Shown in pieces: positions 1 to 11,639 of a DNA stretch of 64,000 nucleotides. The notes beneath the pieces were generated by a model. It saw only the letters and a list, made by a program, of their open reading frames with translations. It did not search any database and had not been told where the DNA came from. Both the position numbers and the translations under genes were made by a program. This stretch comes from Leguminivora glycinivorella (lineage: Eukaryota; Arthropoda; Insecta; Lepidoptera; Tortricidae), in NCBI RefSeq assembly GCF_023078275.1, contig NC_062978.1:6338585-6402584 (forward strand), written 5' to 3'. Position 1 is the stretch's first letter. Every line of letters begins with the position of its first letter.

Positions 1-129
1 AGTATCTCACAAAAAAGAATTCTTTGTATAGAATAGAAAAGAAAATATTTATTTGGCATAGAGATATCTACATAATCACCATCAGCAACTTTTTCAATAC
101 TTATTTTAACTCTGTTTTTGTTTTTGTCC

Positions 130-378
130 TGTGTGGTGACGGGTTAAGAATTTCACCACCCCCTTTCTTCCCGTGGGTGTCGTAGAAGGCGACTGTGGGA
201 TATGGGATATGGGGTAAATTGTGGTGTAGGCTGGCAACCTGTCACTACAATGTCACAGTTTCGTTTTCTTTCAACCCCTTATTTGCCAAGAGTGGCACTG
301 AAGCTTTAGTAGTTTCATGTGCTCTGTATCCCATAAAGGGGTAGGCCCCTTTATGGGATAAAGGCGTGATTGTATGTT
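130..378 (+). repeat. Dispersed repeat 'A', + copy
   Basis: This 250-bp block recurs inverted at 10,857-10,967, 30,510-30,745 and 57,630-57,858. Shared landmarks are GGTGACGGGTTAAGAATTTC, a piece reading GTGGGTGTCGTAGAAGGCGA, and a final piece around CCTTTATGGGATA that runs into short TGT repeats. No protein reads through it. It looks like the 3' tail of a retroelement, but no coding part is attached to any of the four copies, so the class is uncertain. Confidence 0.7.
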
Positions 379-880
379 GTTGTTGTTGTTGTTTTTGTAC
401 CTAATCTTTCTGTGCCACTGGACTTGTCACTCGCACCTGTTGACTCACTTATTGACCTCAGTAGCTTTGATATTTCAGAGGATAGTGTTTTTGAGTATTT
501 AAAAAGGGTAAACATTAGTAAGGATAGTGGTACTGATATGATACATCCTTATTTCATCCTTATGTGCGCTAAAGAGCTTACCGCGCCTTTAACGCAGATA
601 TATAGAAAGTCTTTATCGGAGGGCTACTTTCCTATTAAATGGAAAAGTGCTCTGATAACACCAATTTATAAAAGTGGGGATGCAGGTCAGGTAATTAATT
701 ATAGACTAATTAGTAAACTAAATATTTTTGCTAAAATTTTTGATAAATTGGTATACAATAGAATAACTGCCGCTTTCTATCAGCATATCGCGCCCATGCA
801 GTCAGCATGGTTTTTGTCAAGGTCGTAGTGTTGAATGACCTCAAAAGCCACTATGCAAAGTTTGAACGGTCATTTTTATT
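376..880 (+). pseudogene. Jockey-type LINE reverse transcriptase fragment
   Basis: About 140 residues match the N-terminal third of a non-LTR reverse transcriptase. The blocks seen are a fingers motif SKDSGTDMIHPYFI, then FPIKWKSALITPIYKSG and a KIFDKLVYNRI block. The frame is lost near 800-830, where a segment resembling QHGF-KGRS would be expected, and a stop follows. Both the endonuclease and the catalytic YADD are missing. The piece is joined at its 5' side to repeat A and a TTG-rich stretch, so it is a broken internal fragment of a dead element. Confidence 0.75.
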
Positions 881-2146
881 TCACCCTGTATGCTTAATTC
901 AAGACGTCAACACTCTGTTTTAATAGGCGGAATATTAGATATAAAATAATATCTAAAATTTTTTATTATAGTTGACGAACGCACTCATGCGTAAACCTCC
1001 GAATCAGTCAACTTGTAAAACTCTTGTAACATTTCTGGGGTTTAACTCACGCACGTACTTATTTTTTATTACACGTGGCAAAACACCTCGGAGTGCCAAA
1101 ACGTGTATTGTAACATTAAAGACAGCCTTTGTAAAGTAGTCCAAGTCATATGAAAATTTATTGTCTACCGTACTCTCGTGTAATACGTTCTAAATTCAAA
1201 GTGGTTTAGCACTGGCTGTTACCGTCGTTGTGTCGCGAAGTGAATACTTTATAGAACAGACACCAACAAATTTCTGTAAGCACTTTACCGCTTACAACTT
1301 TGAACGTACAAAACAACAGTCAATGCTCTCTGTAGAATTAGGTTCCACTCCGTGGATACCTTAATGCTCCAATAAATTGTTTATGTTTTCTTGGGCTCGT
1401 GTGTACTCGTAACCCGAGTTTGTTCCAATTTATTTGTAAAACTTCCTCGTTTTTAGGAATCTTAACATAATAAAATAAGGTAAGTCTAACTTTTGTACCA
1501 TTAAGATCATCGATAATAAAAATGCATTAGGTTCACCAGCAGTATTTTGACCATTATTTTGTATCGTCTACCAAATATTATATGTACCTAGAGGTAGAAA
1601 AAGGAAATGGATATCATTTTTAAGTACCTATATATTTTTAGTAAAATAAATCCTGTATCCTATGACACCTGACGCAAAATGGATAATAATTTAATATTGT
1701 ACAATCAAAACAATAAGCAGATCTCAAAAACTGAAAGCGTCTTTGGGGAGCAGCTGAAACAATTTCAGCAGTCCCGTTGTTGGCATCAAACACACGCAAA
1801 GTCCCTGCCAAAGCTAATAAAGGTTACCTGTATACGTAGAGATTTCCACCGATCTTTAGGTCAATGGGTCTTCGGAAGGTATAAAGTAAAAAATATGGAT
1901 ATTTCTACTAATTCATCATATATTGTCATGGTTCGTTCCATTTTATCATATATTATGTGAAATATTAGTCCAGACCCCGTAGCCGAATGGCATTTCTACG
2001 ACGCGAAAGAGAAACGAATCGCCGTGAAAGGTAGTCTAGCTCTGTCGCGTCAATACGCAAGAGCAATAGAGATAGATATCTACGAGCGTTTCGTTTCGAG
2101 AGCGTTTGTTCATTCGTGCAGATCCTTGATTTTAGCAACGTTGTGT
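881..2146. other. No gene seen
   Basis: AT-rich sequence in which neither strand shows a reading frame resembling a known protein. An open stretch at 1,679-1,960 has no recognisable motif and no codon-like composition. The segment lies downstream of the last exon of the protease pseudogene on the - strand and may include its old 3' flank. Confidence 0.5.
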
Positions 2147-2633
2147 TCACATGCGGGCCCAGAGCCAGGACTCGAAAGAGCTGACGCGGGCGAAGCCGGC
2201 GGGGTGGTTGCGCTGGCAGTCGTCGATGTGCCCGAACGAGGTGATGCCGATCTGTTGGTTAGAAAGCTCAGTCAGTACACAAGTTTTACAAGGACGATGA
2301 AACGTAACAGCCATAGATTTTATAATACACTGTAACATCTGATCAAGGAAACACAATACTTAGCGTGTTAAATGAACATAGTAAAATCCGCTGAGTTATC
2401 TGTCTTTACTCACAGCTTGCAGTTTTCGGGCGTCAATTTTTGTAATTTAAAGTCAACAAAAACATTAAAAACGCCTCGTTACGTGTTATTTAGTTGCAAC
2501 AAGACGAAAATTATTAACACTCAAGGACCTGACAATTAAAATTTCTAGACTTTTGTACTGTGCTGACTTGATAAGCATAAGTTCTGCCATTTTTATCGTC
2601 ACCATTACCTGAAAAGGTACCATTAAATACTAA

Positions 2634-2773
2634 CCCCCTTATTAATAAACGTTCACTAAAGTTATCAAGCCGATAAAGTTCGTTTGTCCCTTTCCGACGT
2701 ATTGGTGTGATAGAAAGGGATAAACGAACTTTATCGGCTTGATAACTTTAGTGAATGTTTATTAATAAGGGGG
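2634..2773. mobile_element. Foldback MITE family M1, copy 1
   Basis: A near-perfect 140-bp palindrome. It opens CCCCCTTATTAATAAACG and closes with the reverse complement, about 60 bp per arm. It lies in intron 4 of the protease pseudogene and is flanked by TAA on both sides, as for a 3-bp TWA target duplication (PIF/Harbinger-like, inferred). Other copies are at 25,357-25,496 and a 43-bp miniature at 58,385-58,427. Confidence 0.85.
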
Positions 2774-3134
2774 TAAATTATTGACGGTGCCGTGTTGGGG
2801 CATTTTACTGACCAGCTAGTTATTAAGGACCAGAGGTCCGCCGGAGTCGCCGCCGCACGTGCCGCGGCCGCCGGTGGTAGCCACACAGTGTGGAGGCCTG
2901 CACCGTGGTGCTACCGTAGGTAGACATGCACACAGCATTGTTTGTTCACAACCTGCATGGTCACGTGGGACAGGAACGTGGCGGAAGGAACAATGAGATA
3001 AGTACTATCTTCTTTCTGTCGTCTTGATCTTTGAGAAACATTTTTGTTGAAAAGTCAACTTTTGAAAAATGGTATCAATTATTGCGGATGTGTCCCTGAT
3101 ACAGCCGACCCTCAAAAACTGATTATACTACTAC

Positions 3135-3183
3135 TATCTTTAATGTTCTTATTACGAATTTACGTAATAAGAACATTAAAGAT
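3135..3183. repeat. Short perfect hairpin
   Basis: Two 21-bp arms, the left starting ATCTTTAATGTTCTTATTAC and the right its reverse complement, separated by 6-7 bp. It lies in intron 3 of the protease pseudogene. It is a small foldback or a deletion product of one. Confidence 0.7.
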
Positions 3184-4510
3184 GATACGTCGGTATTTCG
3201 TATATTGTACGGCGTAGTAGTCGTCAGTGGGAACATAATAATATAATCAGGAATAGTACTTACAGTCGCTGGTCGCTCCGAATCCGGCAGCCCATGCCCA
3301 GGATCCAACGAACAGGTTGGAGCCGGAGTACAGGTTGATATTTTGGATGTTGTCTGAAGAACAAAGTATGTCCTCAATTCCAACATGTAATATACAAAGG
3401 TTAATTATCAATTTCAATAGGGTTCTACTCTTACGCATGGTCACACACTTATCACGAATATCTCGGCCATTCAATTATGTATGATGTTGCTGCTTAAAGA
3501 TACATTTCCGGAATCCCTCATACATATACCTAGCTTTAGCAAATGCTGGAGAAGGTACTAGTATACTCATCTACACACTTCCTAGTTTATCTGTTAATCT
3601 AAAAGTCCCAGACTACTTACTGTTGTAGGTAACCCAGCTGTGGCGGATGATGGCGACATCATTAACGATGGTCCTCATGTTGTAGTTGGCGTGCATCTCG
3701 ACGTCGCTGGTGGAAACCCTGGTGCCGCCGGAGAAGAGCAGCGTGGAGCCCCAGACGATGGTGAAGGAGATGGCTTGGGACCAGGTGTTCTGCCAGCAGT
3801 GCGCGGCGGTCACGGAGCGCGTGTTGGACAGCAGAGAGGACACGCACAGAAGTTTCGCCGCTGGTCAGGTAGATCACGACGCCGCCCTAGTGAAACCAAT
3901 CCATTGTAAGAAACAATTAGATCGACAAAGGAATCATTGGTAAAATAGAAACACCGTAATCGTATTTTTCCTCTGTCAACAAATCAGCAAAGCTGCTTTC
4001 ACTCAGGCCCGGATCTAAGGAGGAGCGAACCGGGTCCCATGTCCCGGCCGACAAGTCCATGAGGATGAGGTTCAAGTCCAAGGAGTGCCGAATTTTACAT
4101 TTTTTAATTGTTGCCTCTACTCGAAAAAGGTCTAGATCCGGTACTGTTTTCACTAAACAATTCGGTCGACGTTCAACCTCGGTTCGAACACGCTCGGCCT
4201 CAATTTCACAGATGACGTACAAATCGTACAATATACATCTTTACCAACTGCATGAGTTAAGTTCATCGCAAGACGGTTTTGTGCTATGTAGGTACAAGTT
4301 CTCACAAAAAAAATAATTTTCATTTCATTTCATTAATTTCAAACCAACTTACACTAACAGGTAAACCAAACAGGTAAGTTATAGGTTACATTACATTAAA
4401 TCACAACTATATAGGTAAATTGAATAAAATTAATTGTCTTTACGCATTTTCAGAAAACTTTGTATGACCATTAAGTTTCATAATTACTTCAGTTTAAATA
4501 CGAATTGGTA

Positions 4511-4650
4511 GTTACCCTTCGGGTTGTAAGGTCAGATGGCAGTCGCTTTCGTAAAAGTGCCTATGTCCAATCTTGGGATTAGTTGCCGAAAGCGTACCGC
4601 TCCCATGAGCCATGGCAAATTCCGGGATAACGCAAGGAGGATGATGAAAT
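4511..4650 (+). mobile_element. tRNA-derived SINE family S1, truncated copy
   Basis: The tail two-thirds of the SINE that is fuller at 32,415-32,731 and 35,553-35,876, here in the opposite orientation. The shared track includes GGTCAGATGGCAGTCGCTTT and a block around CATGAGCC-TGGCAAAT. The tRNA-like head is missing, consistent with 5' truncation. Confidence 0.7.
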
Positions 4651-4892
4651 ATGAAGTGGTAGGAGTACAAAAGTCAATTAGCATTATTTATGACTTGTAC
4701 TGCGTAAACCTTTAAATATACAGTCCTTCAATGATCAGATAATGATGATCTTAGTACAAAAATAGAATTTATCCTTCCAAAAATATACTCACGAGGTAAG
4801 GGTCTGTCCAAGGCCGGCAGCGGAGCCCCCCACGATCCTGGCGCCTTGATGCGCGCCGCCGCGGGGATCCCGTTCTTGTTATGGTAGTCCAA

Positions 4893-5326
4893 ATAAATTT
4901 ATAGTTTAAAAAACTCTAGAAAGCAACACGCTTTTATAAATGCACGTAAAAGCCAAAAATAAATTATGGATCGTTCAAGTTGTCTCTATTGCTGGGATGA
5001 AGAGTAAACTATGTGCTTTTAATTATAATATTTGATTGTAAAAGCGTGGGGCGCTGCAGTCGTGCTGCAAGTCCAGTTAGCGCGCCAATCTGTGTAAACT
5101 GCTTCTCGTAATATAGCTTAACTTGATTTCTCAGCAAGTTATACAAAAAAAGTTTTTCCTGTTACAGCGCCCCACGCTTTTACAATCAAATATTATAATT
5201 AAAAGCACATAGTTTACTCTTCATCCCAGCAATAGAGACAACTTGAACGATCCATAATTTATTTTTGGCTTTTACGTGCATTTATAAAAGCGTGTTTTTC
5301 TAGAGTTTTTTAAACTATAAATTTAT
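4893..5326. mobile_element. 434-bp foldback element inside pseudogene exon 1
   Basis: Terminal inverted repeats of about 162-164 bp (4,893-5,056 and 5,165-5,326) flank a 108-bp spacer. The ends read ATAAATTTATAGTTT and the reverse complement. It starts directly after the codons for the LDYHNK part of protease exon 1. The sequence beyond its right end does not resume the protease, so the signal-peptide half is gone. No clean target duplication was found. No coding capacity. Confidence 0.85.
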
Positions 5327-5744
5327 TTTATACTTTTTAGTCGTTAATAATGAAATATATTTAAAATTTAAACAAAAATATTATTTCAAGTAGGCGAATT
5401 TCGCAAGCCATTTGTGGCTTAACACGTATTGCTACTTAATAAGAATTAATACCACCTGATGTATAGGTACCAAGTTTATCGCAATAAAGTCATTCATTTA
5501 AACATTTTTTCATAGTGCTGCGCTAATTTGAAGATTAATGCAATACAGAACTTAAGGATTTCATCTTACAGAGTAGGAAAGAGACAAAAGGTTGAATTTT
5601 CTCAGTCGCTCTCTAGTATATTTGTAGGGGTTGAACCTGGATATGGAACGTGGACGCGACAGTTTGCTAAGCAACTAAAATACTGATAGTGGCTCTGGGA
5701 TCTGTAGACCTTCGCGACGTGCTTAGCAGTGGCGTGGCGTGAAA
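5327..5744. other. No gene seen
   Basis: AT-rich sequence between the foldback and the tandem array, with no motif, coding stretch or clear repeat boundary. Confidence 0.4.
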
Positions 5745-8480
5745 TTTTTCGTTGATAAAGCCCTTACTTTTGCCCCCCTTACTTTTGCTCTTAAGGGTCA
5801 CAAGAAAGCCCTAACCCAACTTATTTTAAATATTACATTGATCTTTCTTTTATGCGGGGGGCTTCGCCCCCCGAGCCCCCCTTTCTTTGCTCTTAAGGGT
5901 CACAAAAAAACCCTAGCCCAACTTATTTTACACACTACGTTGATCTTTCTTTTTTGCTTAACTCAACTTATTTTAAATACTACGTTGATCTTTCTTTCAT
6001 GCGGGGGCTTCGCCCCCGAGCCCCTCTTACTTTTGCTCTTAAGGGTCACAAAAAAACCCTAGCCCAACTTATTTTACACACTACGTTGATCTTTCTTTTT
6101 TGCGGGGGGCTTCGCCCCGCCCCCAATTTTGCTTTTGTTATCAATTTTTCTTTTGTAAGCATGTGGACGCTAGCCCGCGACCTGGGCTACATATTTAAGG
6201 GTCACAAAAAAGACCCTTACCTGACCCCCCCGAGCCCCCCTTAATTTTGCACTTAAGGGTCACAAGAAAACCCTAACCTAATTTATTTTAAATATTACGT
6301 TGATCTTCTTTTTTGCGGGGGGCTTCGCCCCCCGAGCCCCCTTTTCTTTGCTCTTAAGGGTCACAAGAAAACCCTAACTCAACTTATTTTAAATATTACG
6401 TTGATCTTTCTTTTATGCGGGGGGCTTCGCCCCCCGAGCCCCCCTTACTTTTGCACTTAAGGGTCACAAGAAAACCCTAACCTAATTTATTTTAAATATT
6501 ACGTTGATCTTCTTTTATGCGGGGGGCTTTGCCCCCCGAGCCCCCCTTACTTTTGCTCTTAAGGGTCACAAGAAAACCCTAACCCAACTTATTTTAAATA
6601 CTACGTTGATCTTTCTTTTATGCGGGGGCTTCGCCCCCCGAGCCCCCCTTTTGTTTATATACTCTTGAGGGTCACAAGAAAACCCTAAACCAACTTATTT
6701 TGAATACTACGTTGATACTTTTTTTTGCGGGGGGCTTCGCCCCCCGAGCCCCCCTTTCTTTGCTCTTAAGGGTCACAAGAAAACCCTAACCCAACTTATT
6801 TTAAATATTACGTTGATCTTTCTTTTATGCGGGGGGCTTCGCCCCCGAGCCCCCCTTTCTTTGCTCTTAAGGGTCACAAGAAAACCCTAACCTAATTCAT
6901 TTTAAATATTACGTTGATCTTTTTTTATGCGGGGGGGCTTCGCCCCCGAACCCCCTCTTACTTTTTCCCTTAAGGGTCACAAGAAAACCCTAACCTAATT
7001 AATTTTAAATATTACGTTGACCTTTTTTTATGCGGGGGGCTTCGCCCCCGAACCCCCCCTTACTTTTGCTCTTAAGGGTCACAAGAAAACCCTAACCCAA
7101 CTTATTTTAAATACTACGTTGATCTTTCTTTTATGCGGGGGGCTTCGCCCCTTGAGCCCCCCTTTTGTTTATTTACTCTTGAGGGTCACAAGAAAACCCT
7201 AAACCAACTTGTTTTGAATACTACGTTGATTTTTTGTTTTGCGGGGGCTTCGCCCCCGAACCCCCCTTTTTTGTTCTTCAGGGTCACAAGAAAACCCTAA
7301 CCCAACTTATTTTACATACTACGTTGATCCTTTTTTTTTTGCGGGGGCTTCGCCCCCAAGCCCCCTTTATTTGCTCGTAAGGGTCACAAGAAAACCCTAA
7401 CCCAACTTATTTTAAATATTACGTTGATCTTTCTTTTATGCGGGGGGCTTCGCCCCCGAGCCCCCTTACTTTTGCTCTTAAGGGTCACAAGAAAACCCTA
7501 GCCCAACTTATTTTAAAAATTACATTGATCTTCCTTTTATGCCGGGGCTTTGCCCCCGAGGCCCCCTTTCTTTTCTCTTAAGGGTCACAAGAAAACCCTA
7601 ACCCAACTTATTTTAAATATTACATTGATCATTTTTTTATGCGGGGGCTTCGCCCCCCGAGCCCCCCTTTCTTTGCTCTTAAGGGTCACAAGAAAACCCT
7701 AGCCCAACTTATTTTAAAAATTACATTGATCTTCCTTTTATGCCGGGGGCTTCGCCCCCCGAGCCCCCCTTTCTTTGCTCTTAAGGGTCACAAGAAAACC
7801 CTAACCCAACTTATTTTAAATACTACGTTGATCTTTCTTTAATGCGGGGGTCTTCGCCCCCCGAGCCCCCCTTACTTTTGCTCTTAAGGGTCACTAGAAA
7901 ACCCTAACCCAACTTATTTTACATACTTTGTTGATCCTTTTTTTTGCGGGGGGCTTCGCCCCCCGAGCCCCCCTTTCTTTGCTCTTAAGGGTCACAAGAA
8001 AACCCTAAGCCAACTTATTTTAAATACTACGTTGATCTTTCTTTTAGGCGGGGGTCTTCGCCCCCCGAACCCCCTTTAGTTTTGCTCTTAAGGGTCACAA
8101 GAAAACCCTAACCCAACTTATTTTACATACTTTGTTGATCATTTTTTTTGCGGGGGGCTTCGCTCCCCGAGCCCCCCTTTATTTGCTCGTAAGGGTCACA
8201 AGGAAACCCTTACCCAACTTATTTTAAATATTACATTGATCTTTCTTTTATGCGGGGGGCTTCGCCCCCCGAGCCCCTCTTACTTTTGCTCTTAAAGGTC
8301 ACAAAAAAACCCTAGCCCAACTTATTTTACACACTACGTTGATCTTTCTTTTTTGCGGGGGGCTTCGCCCCCGCCCCCAATTTTGCTTTTGTTATCAATT
8401 TTTCTTTTGTAAGCATGTGGACGCTAGCCCGCGGCCTGGACTACATATTTAAGGGTCACAAAAAAGACCCTTACCTGACT
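5745..8480. repeat. Tandem array of ~102-bp units, each with a GC hairpin
   Basis: About 24 units, spaced mostly 100-105 bp. Each has a hairpin GGGGGGCTTCGCCCCCC (on the - strand GGGGGGCGAAGCCCCCC, with core GCGAAGC), then a tract around CTTAAGGGTCACAAG, a weak second stem pairing AAGGGT with ACCCT, CCCAACTTATTTTAAATA, and CTACGTTGATC. A different 120-bp segment containing GCATGTGGACGCTAGCCCGC occurs at about 6,110-6,225 and again at 8,360-8,478, near the two ends. Because 102 is a multiple of three, some frames stay open across units. The translation is simple low-complexity repetition, not a recognisable protein. No transposase or replication gene is nearby. Confidence 0.9.
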
Positions 8481-8611
8481 TAATAGTTTAGATACTTATT
8501 CGGTCTTTCCTTTTTCCGCTCATAAGGGTCGCAAGAAAACCCTAACATAACTTAGGCCTCGCTTCGCTTCGGTCAATAATAGGTTTGTTATAACGTTGAA
8601 AACGTAACGTT

Positions 8612-9430
8612 CAAAGTTCATTACGTGGCCCTTCTCACAAGCGCAACCACAACTATGATACGATATGCCATCATGGAATGCCAGTGCCAATCTTCGGGCT
8701 TCATTATCAGACCTTGAAACCTAGTCGTGGTCAAAGTTCATTATAAGACTTTTCTAAGAAACCAGAAAACAGCTATGATACGAAGTTCCATCATGTAGTT
8801 CCAGTTCATATCTTCCGGCTCCATCATCAGACCTTGAAACCTAATCGTAGTCAAAGTTCATTACAATACTTTTCTAAGAAACCCAAATACAGCTATGATA
8901 CGATGTTCCATCATGTAGTTCCAGGTCATATCTTCCATCTTCATCATCAGACCTTGAAACCTAATCGTAGTCAAAGTTTATTACAAGACTTTTCTAAGAA
9001 ACCCAAAAACAGCTTTGATACGATGTTCCATCATGTAGTTCCAGGTCATATCTTCCAGCTTCATCATCAGACCTTGAAACCTAATCGTAGTCAAAGTTCA
9101 TTACAAGACTTTTCTAAGAAACCCAAAAACTGCTATGATACGATGTTCCATCATGTAGTTCCAGTTCATATCTTCCGGCTCCATCATCAGACCTTGAAAC
9201 CTAATCGTAGTCAAAGTTTATTACAAGACTTTTCTAAGAAACCCAAAAACAGCTATGATACGATGTTCCATCATGTAGTTCCAGTTCATATCTTCCGGCT
9301 CCATCATCAGACCTTGAAACCTAATCGTAGTCTAAGTTCATTACAAGACTTTTCTAAGAAACCCAAAAACAGCTATGATACGATGTTCCATCATGTAGTT
9401 CCAGTTCATATCTTCGGGCTCCATCATCAG
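8612..9430. repeat. Tandem array of 120-bp units
   Basis: About seven head-to-tail units with an exact 120-bp period. The last five are nearly identical and the first two are diverged. Landmarks are ACCTTGAAACCTAATCGTAG, GACTTTTCTAAGAAACCC and GATACGATGTTCCATCATGT. One + frame is open from 8,834 to 9,550 and gives a 40-residue repeat, but no start context, splice signal or known domain supports translation. It begins about 130 bp after the hairpin array, and the joining sequence contains CTCGCTTCGCTTC. Confidence 0.9.
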
Positions 9431-10250
9431 ATCAGTTCAACAGTATCATATTATTGTATTGTCATCAGAACTACATACAGCTGCCAATTTTCATTACGCT
9501 ACGATCCTTGGAAGATGGTTAAATTAGCCTCCGCAGATTCCATTACATAGTTAGTTACATACACGACGACCTAATAAAAGCGTGTTAAATATATTGTAAT
9601 TAAATGGCGCACTAGAAATTTGTTTGTTGATTTTATACTTTGTGTCCAAGATTTGTGTGAAATAATGTGTATGTCGTACTTTTTTCCTCCTGCTGCAAAT
9701 GTCAAGGATGACATTTTCACTTACATGTCTGGTTACATTTTATTAAAAAGAAACCTTATTTTATGTTTTCAAGACCATTATGTTCTATTAATTTTTAAGT
9801 ACTTTAAAAAGCCATTTCCAGTTTGCTCACTGTCAACCTAACACGCTCCTCCTCGCTTCGCTCGTCGTCGCACCTAAACTGACCCTGTCGCACACGAGTT
9901 TTCTGTTACAATACTAATAAAATTATTACATTACATTTATGCCTTGTAATATTTATTGTCAAACGTGATTTTGAAATGTATGAGGTACCGGAGGTAAATG
10001 ACAAGACAAGACTGTGGTGAACTCTGTATATTTGACTAAAGATACATCGTGTTTATATAGTAGGGTATTATCTAATTATCTATTAATGTGGGAGTTATCA
10101 TGGTATCTATTCCATGATAGTATGTGCTCATATTTCAAAGGTTAATTGGTACTTGATACTTGATACTTTATTATCTTATTGTTAATTTAATGTTCTTTAA
10201 AGGTTATCTATCTATGTGTGAGTGTATGACGCTGCTATGACTGTGACCTC
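9431..10250. other. No gene seen; repeat flank
   Basis: Flank of the 120-bp array. It holds a CTCGCTTCGCTCG motif at about 9,850, like that at 8,562, and AT-rich sequence. The open stretch at 9,620-9,841 has no recognised protein similarity. Confidence 0.4.
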
Positions 10251-10254
10251 ACTA

Positions 10255-10740
10255 CAGTTTAGCATTTGTAGAAACATTTTTTGACAAAAAAATAGTTGAC
10301 AAAATAATTTTGTCCAGTAATTAATTTGACAAAAATAAAGTTGAGCAAACTTTTCTTGTCCAACTGAAGCCTTGGGAATAAAACTGAAATTATCATTTGA
10401 CAATTTTAAGTTAAATTTGGCAAAAAAAATCTTCGGTAAATTAAATTAATCCCGTAGAAATGAAAATGCAAATGCCTAAATATTTTCGAAATATGCGATG
10501 TGAAATTTTGACCAAACATGTTTTTGGGATATGAGTTTTGCCATTAAAAACGTTTGCGAAAGAAAGTTTTGTCTAAATAAAATTTGACTAAGTAAAATTG
10601 TGCCAAATGATAATTTGACCAAACAAATTCATTGCGAAACATACCTTTGCCAAACAATACTTTGGGAAATGAAACTATTGCGATATGATTATTGGGAAAT
10701 GAAATTTGACGAAACGTTTTTTGGCGAAACGGCAGGACAC
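10255..10740. repeat. Degenerate short-word array (TTTG-NN-AAA type)
   Basis: About 485 bp built of loosely repeating words such as TTTGACAAAA, TTTGCCAAACAATAC, TTTGGGAAATG and TTTGACGAAACG, one roughly every 15-20 bp. No two words are identical for long, and no coding frame stands out. It ends at GGCGAAACGGCAGGACACC. Confidence 0.7.
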
Positions 10741-10856
10741 CGTCAACAAGGTTTAATTCTCTAGGAAGACATAGATAAAAATAACCTCTGTTGACTTATA
10801 GAAATAAGTCCTTTTGAAAACACACTCCTCAAATAGGTACATATGACATTGGAGTG

Positions 10857-10967
10857 AGACGTTGCCAGCCTCTCGCCTACGCCACAGTGGAACCAATATC
10901 CCACCGTCGTCTTCTACGTCATCCACAAGGAAAGAGGGTGGTGAAATTTTTAACCCGTCACCACACC
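10857..10967 (-). repeat. Dispersed repeat 'A', partial - copy
   Basis: Reverse-complement match to part of 130-378: GTTGCCAGCCTCTCGCCTAC, then a CTTCTACGTC-ATCCAC stretch and AACCCGTCACCACACC. Diverged and shorter than the copies at 30.5 and 57.6 kb. Confidence 0.65.
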
Positions 10968-10989
10968 AATATGTTCATGTGTATGTATA

Positions 10990-11075
10990 TTAGTGGCCTA
11001 GCACCCAGCTTTGCTTAGTTTGGGGCTAGGTTGATTCGTGTGATGTCCTCCAATATTTAATATTTATATAATATG
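10990..11075 (+). mobile_element. SINE family S2, tail fragment
   Basis: Matches the tail of the S2 SINE: a TAGCACCCAG part, then TTTGCTTAGTTTGGGGCTA and a TTGATTCGTGTGATGTCC-like end. The tRNA-like head is absent. Confidence 0.6.
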
Positions 11076-11639
11076 TGATTTTAGTTTTTACGGAACCTTA
11101 AAAACGGTTTTTCCAATCATTAGTCAATTTTCAGCTGGTCATTCAGTATCAGATTAATTGATATTGTTTTGTTAATTATTGTCAGTTTTCATAATCTACA
11201 TAGGTAATTAGAATTTCCCTAATAAAATCAGCGTAAGTTATCAACACTTAATTTTATTCTATAAGATAGATTAAATATTATAGTGAAACCTCCATAAATC
11301 GATCCCGTGTACCTACTTACTAAAGTTATGCCTTGTGTTATACGAGGGTGATCGTTGTATGTATTTTAATCGAACATATAAAAACACGAATAAAACTATC
11401 AAGAAATTATAAACACACAATGTCTCCCTGTCTCTGACTGAATAAGTATCTTTTCCCCGCACTAGCTCGGAAACACGTGTTTTGTCCTTTATTACCAGCG
11501 GATAAAAACAGATTTTATCCACTAGTGGGTAAACTAATTTGACCTTGAATAAAGTCAAAATAACTGCTTTAATATTAATAAAAGTAGGTGAATCTAGTAA
11601 TAAAGATGATTTACCACCTGTGGAACTACTGGAAGCAGT

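Larger units (their letters stand above)
2147..4891 (-). pseudogene. Chymotrypsin-like serine protease pseudogene
   Basis: A decayed sister of the intact protease gene at 16.8-19.8 kb, with all five exons recognisable in order on the - strand. Exon 1 remnant is 4,793-4,891, exon 2 is 3,621-3,886, exon 3 is 3,264-3,353, exon 4 is about 2,813-2,988, and exon 5 is 2,147-2,251 (105 nt, the same length as in the intact gene). Lesions: exon 1 has lost the signal-peptide half at a foldback insertion and carries a 28-nt deletion across the activation site plus a 1-nt deletion. Exon 2 is 2 nt short before the active-site His. Exon 4 has lost its splice acceptor, has a 2-nt deletion, and has a TAG stop just after the GDSGG block. 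Exons 3 and 5 are still open. The divergent, inverted arrangement 12 kb from the parent suggests a local inverted duplication. The remaining similarity points to recent decay. Confidence 0.9.

Noticed and set aside
1679..1960. Small open frame as a gene
   Set aside because: No similarity, unremarkable composition, and no promoter or splice support.
6265..7000. Telomeric repeats (CCCTAACCTAA)
   Set aside because: At most two TTAGG-type units occur by chance in each array unit. There is no continuous telomeric run.
5739..7842. Several open frames with repeated FALKGHKKT-like text
   Set aside because: Shadows of the 102-bp array. The frames exist only because the unit length is divisible by three.
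5745..8480. CRISPR array
   Set aside because: Units are joined head to tail without unique spacers, no cas genes are present, and the DNA is an insect chromosome.
8834..9550. Open frame of 238 codons with 40-residue repeats as a gene
   Set aside because: It is the translation of a 120-bp DNA tandem array. There is no start context, splice signal, domain or conserved codon use to support a protein.
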